57,544 nucleotides of DNA from Bacteroidales bacterium (GCA_004552385.1 SFOL01000003.1:1-57544), one strand, 5' to 3'. Numbered from the stretch's first letter, positions 25,011-34,168 are shown. The notes: a model not told the origin generated them from the letters alone. Translations and numbers: made by a program.

Positions 25011-25048
25011 CCCCCACAGCAGGGCCTCTCGCGCCGCCGCTGTGGGGG
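25011..25048 (-). terminator. Hairpin after the LolD-type gene
   Basis: CCCCCACAGC at 25011-25020 pairs perfectly with GCTGTGGGGG at 25039-25048. It lies between the LolD-type gene and the TIGR02757 gene on the minus strand. No T-tract follows on that strand, so it may only slow or partly terminate transcription. Confidence 0.5.
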
Positions 25049-25084
25049 AGTCTGGTGTGATCTCCTTGTTTTTCAGTCATCGTG

Positions 25085-25777
25085 TCATTCTTCCGACACG
25101 AGGCCGTCTTTCATGACTATCATCCGGTCGCACCGCTCGGCCATGTGGGTGTCGTGCGTCACGATGGCTATCGTCTGCCCATATTCCTCCCTTAGCGAGA
25201 AGAATAGGCTTTGCAACTCATCAGCGTTGTGCGAGTCGAGGTTGCCCGACGGCTCGTCGGCGAACACCACCGCGGGCTTGTTTATCAGTGCGCGGGCTAT
25301 GGCCGCCCTCTGTTTCTCCCCGCCGCTCATCTCGTTAGGCTTGTGTCCCGCCCTGTGGCTCAGGTTCAGGAAGTCGAGCAGACCCCTTGCGCCCGCCTCG
25401 GCCTCTCGCCGCGACGCGCCGCCTATCAGTGCGGGCATCATGACGTTCTCGAGGGCTGTGAACTCGGGCAGTAGCTGGTGGAACTGGAACACGAAGCCTA
25501 TCTTCCTGTTCCTGAAGTGAGCCAGTGCTTTGCCGCTCAGGCTTGACACGTCCGTTCCGTCTATCGTCACGCGTCCGGACGTCGGCTTGTCCAGTGTGCC
25601 AAGTATCTGCAGCAGGGTGGTCTTCCCCGCCCCGCTGGCTCCCGTTATGGCCACTACCTCGCCTTTGCCGATGCTCAGGTTTATCCCTTTCAGAACCTCA
25701 AGCGTCCCGAAACTCTTCGTGACTTTGTCGGCTCCGACCATGACCTCGCCCGATGTGTTCTCTGTGCTTGCGCTCAT
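25085..25777 (-). CDS. lolD: LolD-type ABC transporter ATP-binding protein
   Basis: This 230-residue ATPase belongs to the MacB/LolD/FtsE group, which powers lipoprotein release or mechanotransmission from the inner membrane. Walker A is GASGAGKTTLLQILG near residue 41, the signature is MSGGEKQRAAIARAL near 143, Walker B with catalytic Glu is VVFADEPSG, and the switch His is in VTHDTHMAER. The permease (LolC/E) is not adjacent. LolD is the likeliest specific function; the choice among paralogues is inferred. It follows the hotdog dehydratase by 28 bases. Confidence 0.82.
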   Translation of the reverse strand: MSASTENTSGEVMVGADKVTKSFGTLEVLKGINLSIGKGEVVAITGASGAGKTTLLQILGTLDKPTSGRVTIDGTDVSSLSGKALAHFRNRKIGFVFQFHQLLPEFTALENVMMPALIGGASRREAEAGARGLLDFLNLSHRAGHKPNEMSGGEKQRAAIARALINKPAVVFADEPSGNLDSHNADELQSLFFSLREEYGQTIAIVTHDTHMAERCDRMIVMKDGLVSEE

Positions 25778-25805
25778 TGCTTTGCCTCTTTGGCGGCCTT
25801 GCGCC

Positions 25806-26237
25806 TTAGTTCTGCTCTGGTGGAGTGGCCACTTTCATTTTGCCTTGGGCTATGACCTCGTCTCCCACCCTGACGGTTATGCCGATGAGCGACACGTCTC
25901 CGATTCGCGCCTCCATCTTTATGAGGGTCTTGACCTCCTCATGCACGCGCGGAAGCCTGAAAATCTCATATTTGTTTATCGAGCCGATGAGGCCTATCGG
26001 GACTTTTTGTCCGCGGCTTATGTAGTCGTAGCCTATGTGCAGCGCGCCGCTTTGCGCGGTGTGCTCTATCAGCGCGCCGTCCATCAGGTGGCCGTTCTCT
26101 ACGAAGATGCTCGCGCCGTCTATCGTGAGGCCGGTCTCTGACTCGTTCTCGCTGAAGCTGTAGAGCTTGTCCACCATCACGATCGGCTCTCGCTGTGGTA
26201 TGTAGCCGCAAATCTCCTCTTTGCCGTTCAGTAGCAT
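25806..26237 (-). CDS. Hotdog-fold 3-hydroxyacyl-ACP dehydratase-like protein
   Basis: This 143-residue protein looks like a hotdog dehydratase of the FabZ/ApeP type. YIPQREPIVMVDKLY near residue 12 matches the N-terminal part of that group, and NGHLMDGALIEHTAQS near 48 holds the hydrophobic motif with a Glu and His at the active-site position. The sequence is more like aryl-polyene dehydratases than housekeeping FabZ. An ACP and FabG lie upstream on the same strand, separated by a hairpin. A role in a special acyl or polyene chain is inferred; no ketosynthase is present. Confidence 0.75.
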   Translation of the reverse strand: MLLNGKEEICGYIPQREPIVMVDKLYSFSENESETGLTIDGASIFVENGHLMDGALIEHTAQSGALHIGYDYISRGQKVPIGLIGSINKYEIFRLPRVHEEVKTLIKMEARIGDVSLIGITVRVGDEVIAQGKMKVATPPEQN

Positions 26238-26268
26238 TGCCTGTAGTGTTTTTTTTTGTGTTTTTTAT

Positions 26269-26323
26269 AAGAGACAGCCACGCTGCGGGTTCGCTTCCCG
26301 CGGCGTGGCTCATCTCGTCTCTT
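26269..26323 (-). terminator. Long hairpin between ACP and dehydratase genes
   Basis: AGCCACGC/GCGTGGCT and GCGGG/CCCGC form a 13-pair inner stem (26276-26310) with one wobble. An outer AAGAGAC/GTCTCTT stem at 26269-26275 and 26317-26323 extends it. On the minus strand the following bases are gtctcttataaaaaa, only mildly U-rich. It may be a leaky terminator or a processing site between the two genes. Confidence 0.55.
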
Positions 26324-26377
26324 CTTGTCTCATTGGACCGGCTGCGCCTCGCTCTTGTCGTGAAAGCGTGTGCGCGT

Positions 26378-26617
26378 CTACGTCTTGGAGCTTATGATGC
26401 TCACGAGCTTGCCGAACGTGTTGGCGCTCACCATCTCCTCCCTCGTAAGCTTAACGCCGAACAGGCGGTCGATCAAGACCGCCAAGTCCACTATGTCCAG
26501 GCTGTCCAGCCCGAGGTCGGATAGTATGACAGCATCAGGCTTTATGAGATCTATATCAATCTCAAACTCCTCGCTCAGCCTGATCCGCAGACGCTGCTCT
26601 ATTTCGCCAATGTCCAA
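26378..26617 (-). CDS. Acyl carrier protein
   Basis: This 79-residue acidic helical protein is an ACP. LGLDSLDIVDL near residue 34 carries the Ser that takes the 4'-phosphopantetheine arm. Its sequence differs from typical housekeeping AcpP, and it sits between fabG and a hotdog dehydratase, so it is probably a dedicated carrier for a special acyl chain. Another AcpP is expected elsewhere in the genome, but this cannot be shown here. The gene starts 57 bases after the fabG stop. Confidence 0.85.
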   Translation of the reverse strand: MDIGEIEQRLRIRLSEEFEIDIDLIKPDAVILSDLGLDSLDIVDLAVLIDRLFGVKLTREEMVSANTFGKLVSIISSKT

Positions 26618-26673
26618 AACTTAATTTTTTTTGTGGTGTAAGTATGGCTTCATTCAATCTCACGACACTTGCC

Positions 26674-27399
26674 CTAAGTGTAAAGCCCGCCGTTGATTGA
26701 GATGACCTCGCCTGTAATGTAGCTTGCCTTGTTCGAGGCGAGGAACGCCACGAGGTCTGCCACCTCTTCCGGCTCGCCGAAACGGTTGGCGGGGATGGTC
26801 TTTTTCAGGCTCGCCTCGTCGAGATCCTTGGTCATGTCTGAGTGGATGAAGCCTGGAGCGACGGCGTTGACCGTCACGCCCTTGCGCGCCACCTCCTGCG
26901 CCAGTGCCTTCGTGGCGGCCATGAGCCCGCCCTTCGAAGCCGAGTAGTTGGTCTGACCCGGCAGGCCCTTCAGGCCGCTAAGTGACACCATGTTCACTAT
27001 CCTGCCCCATTTCTTCACGAGCATGGGTTGGAGCAGCGGCTGGGTGACGTTATAGAAGCCGTCGAGGGTTATGCGGAGAACCTGGCTCCAATCCTCATAC
27101 GGCATAAAAACCATAAGGTTGTCTCGGCGGATGCCAGCGTTGTTTACCACCACGGCGATATACTCGCCTGGGTGAGACGCCTGCCAGCCCTCCAGGGCTT
27201 TGGTGGCCTCTTCGCGGTTTGCGACGTCGAACGGCAAGAGTTCACCGTCCGAGCCGGCCTCGCGCACCTTGGCCAAGGTCTCTTCGGCCTCTGCCTGGCC
27301 TTTGCGGTAGTTTATTATTATGGTGTAACCCTCTTTTGCGAGAGCCACACTGACAGCTCGGCCGAGGCCGCGGCTGCCGCCTGTTACCAGTGCGTACAT
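26674..27399 (-). CDS. fabG: 3-oxoacyl-ACP reductase (FabG-type SDR)
   Basis: This 241-residue short-chain dehydrogenase reduces 3-ketoacyl-ACP with NADPH. The cofactor loop TGGSRGLGRAV lies near residue 6, and NNAGIRRD near 88. The catalytic Ser is in NMVSLSGLKG, with the Tyr-Lys pair in YSASKGG near 152. It is the first gene of a fabG-ACP-dehydratase set. A -7 box lies about 70 bases upstream. It may be a paralogue of the essential FabG rather than the housekeeping copy. Confidence 0.85.
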   Translation of the reverse strand: MYALVTGGSRGLGRAVSVALAKEGYTIIINYRKGQAEAEETLAKVREAGSDGELLPFDVANREEATKALEGWQASHPGEYIAVVVNNAGIRRDNLMVFMPYEDWSQVLRITLDGFYNVTQPLLQPMLVKKWGRIVNMVSLSGLKGLPGQTNYSASKGGLMAATKALAQEVARKGVTVNAVAPGFIHSDMTKDLDEASLKKTIPANRFGEPEEVADLVAFLASNKASYITGEVISINGGLYT

Positions 27400-27469
27400 A
27401 TGTTAAGAATCAGTCTGTTAGCTTGTTTTTACTGTAGTGGGTTAGTCTACGCGTCGGCTTTTGAGCCTG

Positions 27470-27477
27470 CAAACTTA
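27470..27477 (-). promoter_or_regulatory. Candidate -7 box of the fabG set
   Basis: On the minus strand TAAGTTTG at 27477-27470 matches TAnnTTTG, 71 bases upstream of the fabG start. No good TTTG is seen 20 bases before it. Confidence 0.4.
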
Positions 27478-27528
27478 CTAAGTTTTCCGCTAATAACCTT
27501 ATTTGGGGCGATCTGGCATTGCCGAGGC

Positions 27529-27927
27529 TCAGTCTAACAGGCCACCCGCCGGCGACACCGAGATTATGCTGTCCACCACGTAGACGCTCATCCCGCGCCA
27601 AGGCAGCGCGCCCTTGTACTCCTTATAGTGAAGCTCAAGAGCCTTGCCCGAGCAGCGCATGAGGGAGTCCGCCACCTCCTTCTTCTCGACTGAGAAAATA
27701 AAGTCGTTGGAGTAGACGCCCATGTTCTCGTCGTTGCGCCTCGCGCCCCTGAACCCCGACTGGATCAACTTGCCCTCGTAAGTCTTAAAAATGTAGCCCT
27801 TGTGCGTTATGTAGTTCAGCTCGCCGGCCTTCACCCCATCGCCGAACACCCAGTAATACTTGAAGCCGATGAAGCCGGCCAAAATGAGCAGTGCAACCAC
27901 TGCCGCAATGCATCCTATCTTTTTCAT
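27529..27927 (-). CDS. Conserved hypothetical membrane-anchored protein
   Basis: This 132-residue protein has one N-terminal membrane segment (about residues 5-25) and an outward domain with KGYIFKTYEGKLIQSGF near residue 44 and FIFSVEKKEVADSL near 75. I know similar proteins in many Bacteroidetes, often annotated as hypothetical or, wrongly, as 6-phosphogluconate dehydrogenase. No function is established. It starts 16 bases after the CBS-domain gene stop and is probably co-transcribed with it. Confidence 0.75.
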   Translation of the reverse strand: MKKIGCIAAVVALLILAGFIGFKYYWVFGDGVKAGELNYITHKGYIFKTYEGKLIQSGFRGARRNDENMGVYSNDFIFSVEKKEVADSLMRCSGKALELHYKEYKGALPWRGMSVYVVDSIISVSPAGGLLD

Positions 27928-27943
27928 TCTCTATTAGTTTGCT

Positions 27944-28612
27944 TTATTTCGCCGTGTCGTGCCGCCCTATGTTCAGGTATTCCATCAGCGCGGCGTAGTT
28001 GCGTTTCACCTCGTCGTCCTCCGCGGACGTCCTGTAGCTGCCGGTGAGAGACGCGGCGGCGTAGCCATGCCTTTCCAAGGACTCCACAGCCGGGTAGGGG
28101 TTCTCTTGCGCTATTTTCACGTAGGCCGTCACGCTCTCGTTGTCAGCCTCGGTCAGCAGGCTTACCACTTTCGCACCGCTCATCTCCACTATGCTTGTCA
28201 GCCTCCCCGCCTCGTAGTCTATCTGGCGCATGCTCACGCTTATCGTGGCGCCAGGGGCGTCGGCCCCGGTCAGGGTGGACATCAGGCGCAGGGTTCGTAG
28301 CCTGTCGGCCATGCCCAGCAGACTGCCCTCGTCGTCCACCACGGCCACCGTGTCGCTACCTTGCTCGGCGAAGAGGCGCAAAAGCGCCGCCGGGGTGTCC
28401 GATGCGCGCATCGGCTCGCACTCTTCCGCGGCCGAGCCGCATGTGTCACCCCCAAGGCTGTCGGCCTCCATCATGCCGATGTACCGGCCCGAGCCGTCTT
28501 TCACGGCCAAGCGCTCACGCCCGCTGCGCGACACGGTTTCGCGACCTGTGACGCTGTCGGTCGACGAGTCAAGGGGCTCCAAGTCGGACATCACCTTCTC
28601 TATGGTCAACAT
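27944..28612 (-). CDS. CBS-domain protein
   Basis: This 222-residue protein has a divergent tandem CBS pair (about residues 1-120), with GRERLAVKDGSGRYIGMM and SDTVAVVDDEGSLLGM as the two inner strands. A C-terminal domain from about 140 resembles an ACT-like fold (EMSGAKVVSLL). CBS pairs usually sense adenine nucleotides or SAM. The frame is open far upstream because it lies opposite pdxJ; the ATG at 28612 gives the start MLTIEKVM and the right domain boundary. It is divergent from pdxJ. Confidence 0.78.
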   Translation of the reverse strand: MLTIEKVMSDLEPLDSSTDSVTGRETVSRSGRERLAVKDGSGRYIGMMEADSLGGDTCGSAAEECEPMRASDTPAALLRLFAEQGSDTVAVVDDEGSLLGMADRLRTLRLMSTLTGADAPGATISVSMRQIDYEAGRLTSIVEMSGAKVVSLLTEADNESVTAYVKIAQENPYPAVESLERHGYAAASLTGSYRTSAEDDEVKRNYAALMEYLNIGRHDTAK

Positions 28613-28640
28613 TCTTTTTATTCTTTTCTGAAGAATAACG

Positions 28641-28648
28641 TATATTTG
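28641..28648 (+). promoter_or_regulatory. Candidate -7 box of pdxJ
   Basis: TATATTTG at 28641-28648 fits TAnnTTTG in the divergent CBS-pdxJ gap. It would give a leader of about 110 bases before the pdxJ start at 28767. A -33 element is not clear. Confidence 0.45.
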
Positions 28649-28766
28649 CGGATTGCAAAAGGTTGCTTTTACCGCCTCGCAATTTACTCCATTATTGGCG
28701 TATGGGCAAATCGTTATATGCTTTTTTAACCCTGCGCGGCCAGATCCAATAGATAACAAAAGACAG

Positions 28767-29492
28767 ATGACAAAGCTTAGCGTTAACATCAACAAGATAG
28801 CCACAATCCGTAATGCTCGCGGCGGAAACACGCCAGACGTGGTCAAGGCCGCGGTTGACATTGAGGGCTTCGGGGCCGACGGTATCACCGTGCACCCCAG
28901 GCCCGACGAGAGGCACATTAGATATGCCGACGTCTTGAGCCTCAAGCAGGTCTTGACAACGGAGTTCAACATCGAGGGCAACCCAGTTCCCAAGTTCATG
29001 GACCTCGTCCTCGGAGTCAAACCTACGCAGGTCACGCTCGTCCCCGACGCCCCCGACGCGCTCACCAGCAGTGCCGGATGGGACACCAAGAAGAACTTCG
29101 ACGAGCTGTCGGACATTGTCTCGACCCTTAAGGACGCCGGTATCCGCACGTCCATATTCGTCGACCCGGACCCCGAGATGGTAGCTTATGCGGCCAAGAC
29201 TGGCACCGACCGCGTCGAGCTCTACACCGAGCCATACGCCTCCGCCTTCACCTCCGACCCCGAAGCGGCAGTCGCTCCCTTCGTCAAGGCCGCCACAGAG
29301 GCCAAAAGGCTCGGACTGCAAGTCAATGCGGGTCACGACCTTAGCCTCGTCAACCTTGAGTTCTTCCTGAGGAAGATCCCCTTCGTCAAGGAGGTCTCTA
29401 TCGGACATCAGCTCATCTGCGACGCTCTCTATCTCGGACTTCAAGAGACCGTGGCGCGCTACAAAATGATCGCTCAGGCCGCAAAGCCATAG
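28767..29492 (+). CDS. pdxJ: Pyridoxine 5'-phosphate synthase
   Basis: PdxJ condenses 1-deoxyxylulose 5-phosphate with 3-amino-2-oxopropyl phosphate to make pyridoxine 5'-phosphate. The 241-residue TIM-barrel protein begins TKLSVNINKIATIRNARGG, the standard N-terminus. HPRPDERHI near residue 50 is the phosphate/catalytic segment, VTLVPD near 91 follows, and NAGHDL near 190 holds the late His. An in-frame ATG at 28653 would add 38 unrelated residues, so 28767 was chosen. It lies just ahead of the T9SS block. Confidence 0.95.
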   Translation: MTKLSVNINKIATIRNARGGNTPDVVKAAVDIEGFGADGITVHPRPDERHIRYADVLSLKQVLTTEFNIEGNPVPKFMDLVLGVKPTQVTLVPDAPDALTSSAGWDTKKNFDELSDIVSTLKDAGIRTSIFVDPDPEMVAYAAKTGTDRVELYTEPYASAFTSDPEAAVAPFVKAATEAKRLGLQVNAGHDLSLVNLEFFLRKIPFVKEVSIGHQLICDALYLGLQETVARYKMIAQAAKP

Positions 29493-29538
29493 TCCCCGCC
29501 CTCCACCGCCACTTTGCTGCAGGACGAGGACCTTCATT

Positions 29539-32500
29539 ATGCCCCACCCCATGCTTTTCCGCAAGGCCTTTCTGATACTGCTGTCTCTCCTGACGACCTG
29601 CTCCGGCCTTAGGGCTGTTGAGCGGAAGACGTGTTCTGTGCTCTCGTCTGGCGAGTGGCGCAAAGTGTCCGTCACCGAGTCGGGTGTCTATTGTCTTACT
29701 AATGAGGATCTTGCGATAATGGGGTTTTCTGACCCGTCGTCAGTCCGCGTCTATGGGGCTGGCGGTCGGCAACTCAGCCTGGCTGCTGGAGCCGATTCGC
29801 GAGACGACCTTTATCTACTGCCCGCCGTCCATACAGGTCGTGGGGTGCTCTTCTACGCTGAGGGCCCTGTGGCGTGGGCTTCTGCCGGCGACTCTTTCGC
29901 CCCGCTTATCAACGCCTATTCGCGCAAAGCGTATTACTACGTCACCACCGGCTCGGCCGACGACACTCCCCGTCAGGCTGCCGCCCCTGAGCTGGAGGAG
30001 TCTTCCCCGTCCATCTCGTCTTACGACAACCGTTTCCTCTATGCCACCTGTAAGACCAACATAGGCGGAACAGGCAGGGCGTGGTTCTCTGACGTGCTCA
30101 AGTCCGGCTCCTCCTCCGTCCAAATACCGGTGTCGCTCCGTTGCTCGGCTGGCGCGGTTGTCAAGGTCAGCGGGACTTTGGCTGCGCAGGCGTCATCCGC
30201 CACGTCTTTCACCGTGACAGCCGACGGAGCCGAGGTGGCCTCGGCTTCCGTGCCGGCCCTTGCCAACAGTCTTGCCATCTATTCGCCTAAGACGTTCTCC
30301 GCGTCGTTCACGTCAGCCTCTTCATCGGTGTCAGACGTGCGCGTGTCTGCATCAATCAACTCGTCGGCCTCCACGGCCTATGTCGGCCACCTGGCCCTCG
30401 TGGCCGATGCCCCGCTTGCCATGGACGGCCCTGAGCTGCTTTTCCGCAGTCATGCTCAGCGCGAGGCCTCCGGCGGTGCCGCTCTTTTCTCCGTCTCGGG
30501 TGCGGAGTCTGACGTCCGCGTGTGGGATGTCACCACCCCGTGGAAGCCCGAGGAGTGTCATGTGACGTGGTCTGACAGCAAGGCCGTCGTGCCTGTTTTC
30601 GCGGGTGCCGTAGGAGAGTTCGTGGCCTTCTCCCCTTCCGGGGAGTTCCCTTCGCCTGACTATGAAGGCTCAGTCTCCCGCCACAATCTCCATTCGCATG
30701 CCTCAGTCAATTACTTGGTGGTTACTTCGGCGGACTTCAAGGAATACGCCGATCGCCTGTGCGCACTTCATTCCGATCGCCAAAGTTTGTCGACACGCGT
30801 CGTCATGGTAGATGACATATATGACGAGTTCTCTGCCGGACGAGCCGAGGCTCCTGCCATAAGAGACTATATTAAAATGCTCTACGATCGTGGCGGCGGA
30901 ACGTCGGACGAACTTAAATACGTCCTCCTTCTCGGTGCCGGGTCTTATGATAATTATGACCGCTCCCTGCAGCAAAACGTAATCCCCACTTATCAGAGTG
31001 AGGCTTCCACAACCCTCATCAACAGCTATTGCACCGACGACTTTTTCGGCTGGCTTGAAGAAGGCGACGGGGTCTCGGACCTCAGTTCCACCGTCCGTGT
31101 CGGCATAGGGCGAGTCCCTTGCTCGACGACCGCTATGGCCGAGGCCTATGTGGCAAAAGCTGAGTCGTATGTGCTCACGCCTGTCCAGGGCGATTGGCGC
31201 TCGAAGGCCGTCTTCGTGGGCCAATCAGGCGACGGCAACGAGCACGTCTCTTTTGCTGAGAGACAGTCTTCCGCCTTTGAGGAGGAGAACCCTGACATGG
31301 ACGTGAACCGAATCTACTCCGAGTCTTTCACGCGTGTCGTGTCGTCCACCGGGGCGTCTTATCCGCAGGCTGTAGCCAAGTCGCTCAGCCTTCTTCAGGG
31401 CGGGTGTTCGTTATACCACTTTACCGGCCATGGCGGGGCTAACTCCGTGGGCGAGGGCTACTTCAGTCGCGAGATAGCCTCGTCTCTCACCAATGGCGGC
31501 AAGGCTTGCCTGTTAGTCGCCGCCACTTGCCAGCTTGCCCCTTTCGACGCGGTGTCAGGCAACTGCTCCGAGGACGTCATTTTCAACCCTCAAGGAGGCG
31601 CCATTGCCGCTTTCGCTGCTACGCGCGAGACGTATGGTACACCCAACTATCTGATAACGCGCAATTTCGATAAGTATGTCTACTCAAAAGACGATGCTGG
31701 CGGACCAAACACTTTCGGCTATGCCGTCATGAAGGCCAAGCAAACTACAGCTCGGTCGGTCAACGCGTTAAAATACGTCTTGCTTGGCGATCCGGCTCTT
31801 GCCATCTCCGTGCCTGTGGATCTCTACGTCTCGCTCGATTCTGTCAACGGCGTTGCTCCCTCCGAGATGACGCTGCCCGTTAAAGCTCTTGAGTATAGTA
31901 CTGTTAAGTGCTCCGTCCGGCGCAACGACGGCTCGGTTGACGACACGTTCTCGGGCAGTGCCGTCCTGTCGATTTATGACAAGCGCGTCACCCGGCAGAC
32001 CTCAGGCGAGGCGAGCGGAACACCATTTTCTTACGAGGAGCGCGGCGCTCGTATATTCTCGGGCCAGGTCGAGGTCGTCAATGGCCTTCTCGAGTCCTCT
32101 TTCATACTTTCCAAAGAGTTTGATCTCTCTGTCGGTTATGGCAGGCTCTCTGCCTACGCCTCGGCTACTGATGGACGTGACGCCATGGGCTCGTCCGATG
32201 AGGTTCTTATAGGTGGGTTCGCCGATGGCGCCATTTCCGACGAGGAAGGACCCGATATCGTGGCTTGGATTGATTATAAGCGCGATGATAATGGTGACAT
32301 CCTCAGCTCCACTCCTTACCTCTATGCGATCATATCAGATGAGCAGGGCGTCAACCTCTCAGGCCAAGGCGTGGGGCATGACATTTCGCTTGTCATAAAC
32401 TCCGACAGGACCTCTGCCGTCCCTCTCAACGACTACTTCGCCTACGACATGGGAAGCCACACATCCGGAATGCTCTCCTACCCTCTCACCTCCGCGCCGG

Positions 32501-32880
32501 AGTCTTACACAAGCCTGACCATCAAGGCTTGGGACAATCTCAACAACTCGTCCTCCGTCACCATCGGGGCCGACTTCTCTCCGTCCGGCTCGCTTATAGT
32601 CGACGCGAAAGCGGTATATTCACAGGGATGCGTCAGCGTGTCGTTCTCGTCAGCCGCCCCTGCAGGCGTGGTAAGGGTCTCGACCTCGGTCTACACCCTC
32701 CCCGGCGTCCTTGTCGGGCGCTCTGACGAAGACGGCCTTTTGCGGAACGGGAGCGGCAAGACGCTTACGCATGTGGCCGTCGGCCCTCTTGCCGAAGGCG
32801 TCTACATCGTGAGGTGCGAGGCCTCGGCCGCAGGCAAATATTCCTCTTTTACAAAAAAAATAATCGTCAAAGCACAATAA
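29539..32880 (+). CDS. porU: Type IX secretion system sortase PorU
   Basis: PorU is the outer-membrane, gingipain-like C25 protease that removes the sorting domain of T9SS cargo and attaches it to the surface. The 1113-residue protein has a signal peptide (about 1-26) and a C25 domain with the catalytic His in HFTGHGGANS near residue 633 and Cys in VAATCQLAPF near 663. The C-terminus has the T9SS sorting-type pattern (PGVLVG, LAEGVYIVR, KIIVK). porV follows 59 bases later. Another ATG is available at 29551. Confidence 0.93.
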   Translation: MPHPMLFRKAFLILLSLLTTCSGLRAVERKTCSVLSSGEWRKVSVTESGVYCLTNEDLAIMGFSDPSSVRVYGAGGRQLSLAAGADSRDDLYLLPAVHTGRGVLFYAEGPVAWASAGDSFAPLINAYSRKAYYYVTTGSADDTPRQAAAPELEESSPSISSYDNRFLYATCKTNIGGTGRAWFSDVLKSGSSSVQIPVSLRCSAGAVVKVSGTLAAQASSATSFTVTADGAEVASASVPALANSLAIYSPKTFSASFTSASSSVSDVRVSASINSSASTAYVGHLALVADAPLAMDGPELLFRSHAQREASGGAALFSVSGAESDVRVWDVTTPWKPEECHVTWSDSKAVVPVFAGAVGEFVAFSPSGEFPSPDYEGSVSRHNLHSHASVNYLVVTSADFKEYADRLCALHSDRQSLSTRVVMVDDIYDEFSAGRAEAPAIRDYIKMLYDRGGGTSDELKYVLLLGAGSYDNYDRSLQQNVIPTYQSEASTTLINSYCTDDFFGWLEEGDGVSDLSSTVRVGIGRVPCSTTAMAEAYVAKAESYVLTPVQGDWRSKAVFVGQSGDGNEHVSFAERQSSAFEEENPDMDVNRIYSESFTRVVSSTGASYPQAVAKSLSLLQGGCSLYHFTGHGGANSVGEGYFSREIASSLTNGGKACLLVAATCQLAPFDAVSGNCSEDVIFNPQGGAIAAFAATRETYGTPNYLITRNFDKYVYSKDDAGGPNTFGYAVMKAKQTTARSVNALKYVLLGDPALAISVPVDLYVSLDSVNGVAPSEMTLPVKALEYSTVKCSVRRNDGSVDDTFSGSAVLSIYDKRVTRQTSGEASGTPFSYEERGARIFSGQVEVVNGLLESSFILSKEFDLSVGYGRLSAYASATDGRDAMGSSDEVLIGGFADGAISDEEGPDIVAWIDYKRDDNGDILSSTPYLYAIISDEQGVNLSGQGVGHDISLVINSDRTSAVPLNDYFAYDMGSHTSGMLSYPLTSAPESYTSLTIKAWDNLNNSSSVTIGADFSPSGSLIVDAKAVYSQGCVSVSFSSAAPAGVVRVSTSVYTLPGVLVGRSDEDGLLRNGSGKTLTHVAVGPLAEGVYIVRCEASAAGKYSSFTKKIIVKAQ

Positions 32881-32939
32881 CCACGCAAACTTGACGTTCT
32901 ACAAGATAGACGCCATCTGCAGAATCATTCTACTAACAC

Positions 32940-34121
32940 ATGAAGTCCTTCATAACTGTCGCATTCGCCACACTGGCACTCTCGAATCCCCTCTCCGTCT
33001 TTGCTCAGAACGGAGATGATGACGATGCGTCTACAACCATTCCCCGCGAGTACAACCCCATCCCCTCAAGCGTCCAGATGCTCAACATCGCGCCCGAAGC
33101 CCGCGGGACATCGATGGGCGACGCTGGCGTTGCATCAACGCCTGACATCAACTCGCAATACTGGAACCCCGCCAAGTATATCCGCATGGAAAGCAAGGCG
33201 GGAGCGTCTCTCTCTGTCACCCCATGGCTCCGTAACATCATTTCAGACATCAACTTGTTCAGCCTCATGGGCTATTACAAGCTCAACGAGCGTAACTGCG
33301 TGAGCATGGGCGTGCGCTATTTCTCGCTCGGCGACCTTGTCTTCTACAATGAAAACGCTGAGGAGGAGGGCTCTTACAAGCCCAACGAGTTTGCCATCGA
33401 CGCGGCCTACTCGCTCGCTCTGTCAAAGACATTTTCCGGAGCAATAGCTTTAAGATACATTCATTCCGACCTCGGTTTCCAGTTCAACGATGACGGTTAC
33501 TCAAAGGGCAACGCCTTTGCGGCCGACATAGCGTTCTATTTCAAGAAACCACTCAAGGTGGGTGCCAACAAGGCCGACCTGATGGCCGGTGTCAACTTCT
33601 CGAACATCGGTACCAAGATAACCTACGATGACGGGGTCACCAATGAGTACCTGCCAGCCAACATGCGACTCGGCGTCGGCTTCTGGTACGAGATTGACAA
33701 GTATAACAAGATCGGAGCCACCGTCGACTTCAACAAGCTCCTCGTCCCCACCCCAAATTACAGGGACAACGCCGACTACGAGTCCCGACTCAAGTATTAC
33801 GACCAGTCGGTCATAACCTCCATCTTCAAGAGCTTTAGCGACGCCCCGCGCGGCGGCAAGGAGGAACTTGAGGAGATTGACATCTGCGGCGGCATAGAGT
33901 ACACATATAATAATATGTTCTCCGCGCGCTTCGGATATCACAACAACCCCGACAACAAGGGCGGGCTCAAATATTGTTCAGCTGGTCTGGGCGTCACGTA
34001 TCAGATGATTGACGTTGCGGCAAGCTACATTTTCGCGGTAGGCGACAAGACGACCAACGCGGCTCTCGCCAACACAATCCGTATAACACTCGGCTTCGAC
34101 ATCGCCAAGGTGCTCAAGTAG
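32940..34121 (+). CDS. porV: Type IX secretion system outer-membrane protein PorV
   Basis: PorV is the FadL-like outer-membrane beta-barrel that passes T9SS cargo from the translocon to PorU. The 393-residue protein has a signal peptide (about 1-22, ending VFAQ). It also has the conserved start SSVQMLNIAPEARGTSMGDAGVA, which matches the family. Alternating amphipathic strands run to the final Phe-containing segment TLGFDIAKVLK. It lies between porU and ispF, the same order as in Porphyromonas gingivalis. Identification is firm. Confidence 0.93.
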   Translation: MKSFITVAFATLALSNPLSVFAQNGDDDDASTTIPREYNPIPSSVQMLNIAPEARGTSMGDAGVASTPDINSQYWNPAKYIRMESKAGASLSVTPWLRNIISDINLFSLMGYYKLNERNCVSMGVRYFSLGDLVFYNENAEEEGSYKPNEFAIDAAYSLALSKTFSGAIALRYIHSDLGFQFNDDGYSKGNAFAADIAFYFKKPLKVGANKADLMAGVNFSNIGTKITYDDGVTNEYLPANMRLGVGFWYEIDKYNKIGATVDFNKLLVPTPNYRDNADYESRLKYYDQSVITSIFKSFSDAPRGGKEELEEIDICGGIEYTYNNMFSARFGYHNNPDNKGGLKYCSAGLGVTYQMIDVAASYIFAVGDKTTNAALANTIRITLGFDIAKVLK

Positions 34122-34168
34122 CCCAGCCGTATGTCACGCGCCAGACATAATATAATTTTTACACAAGT

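Noticed and set aside
27944..29155. A 403-codon minus-strand frame across pdxJ
   Set aside because: The N-terminal 180 residues are the antisense of pdxJ. Only the part from 28612 downward has CBS-domain features, so the gene was cut to 27944-28612.
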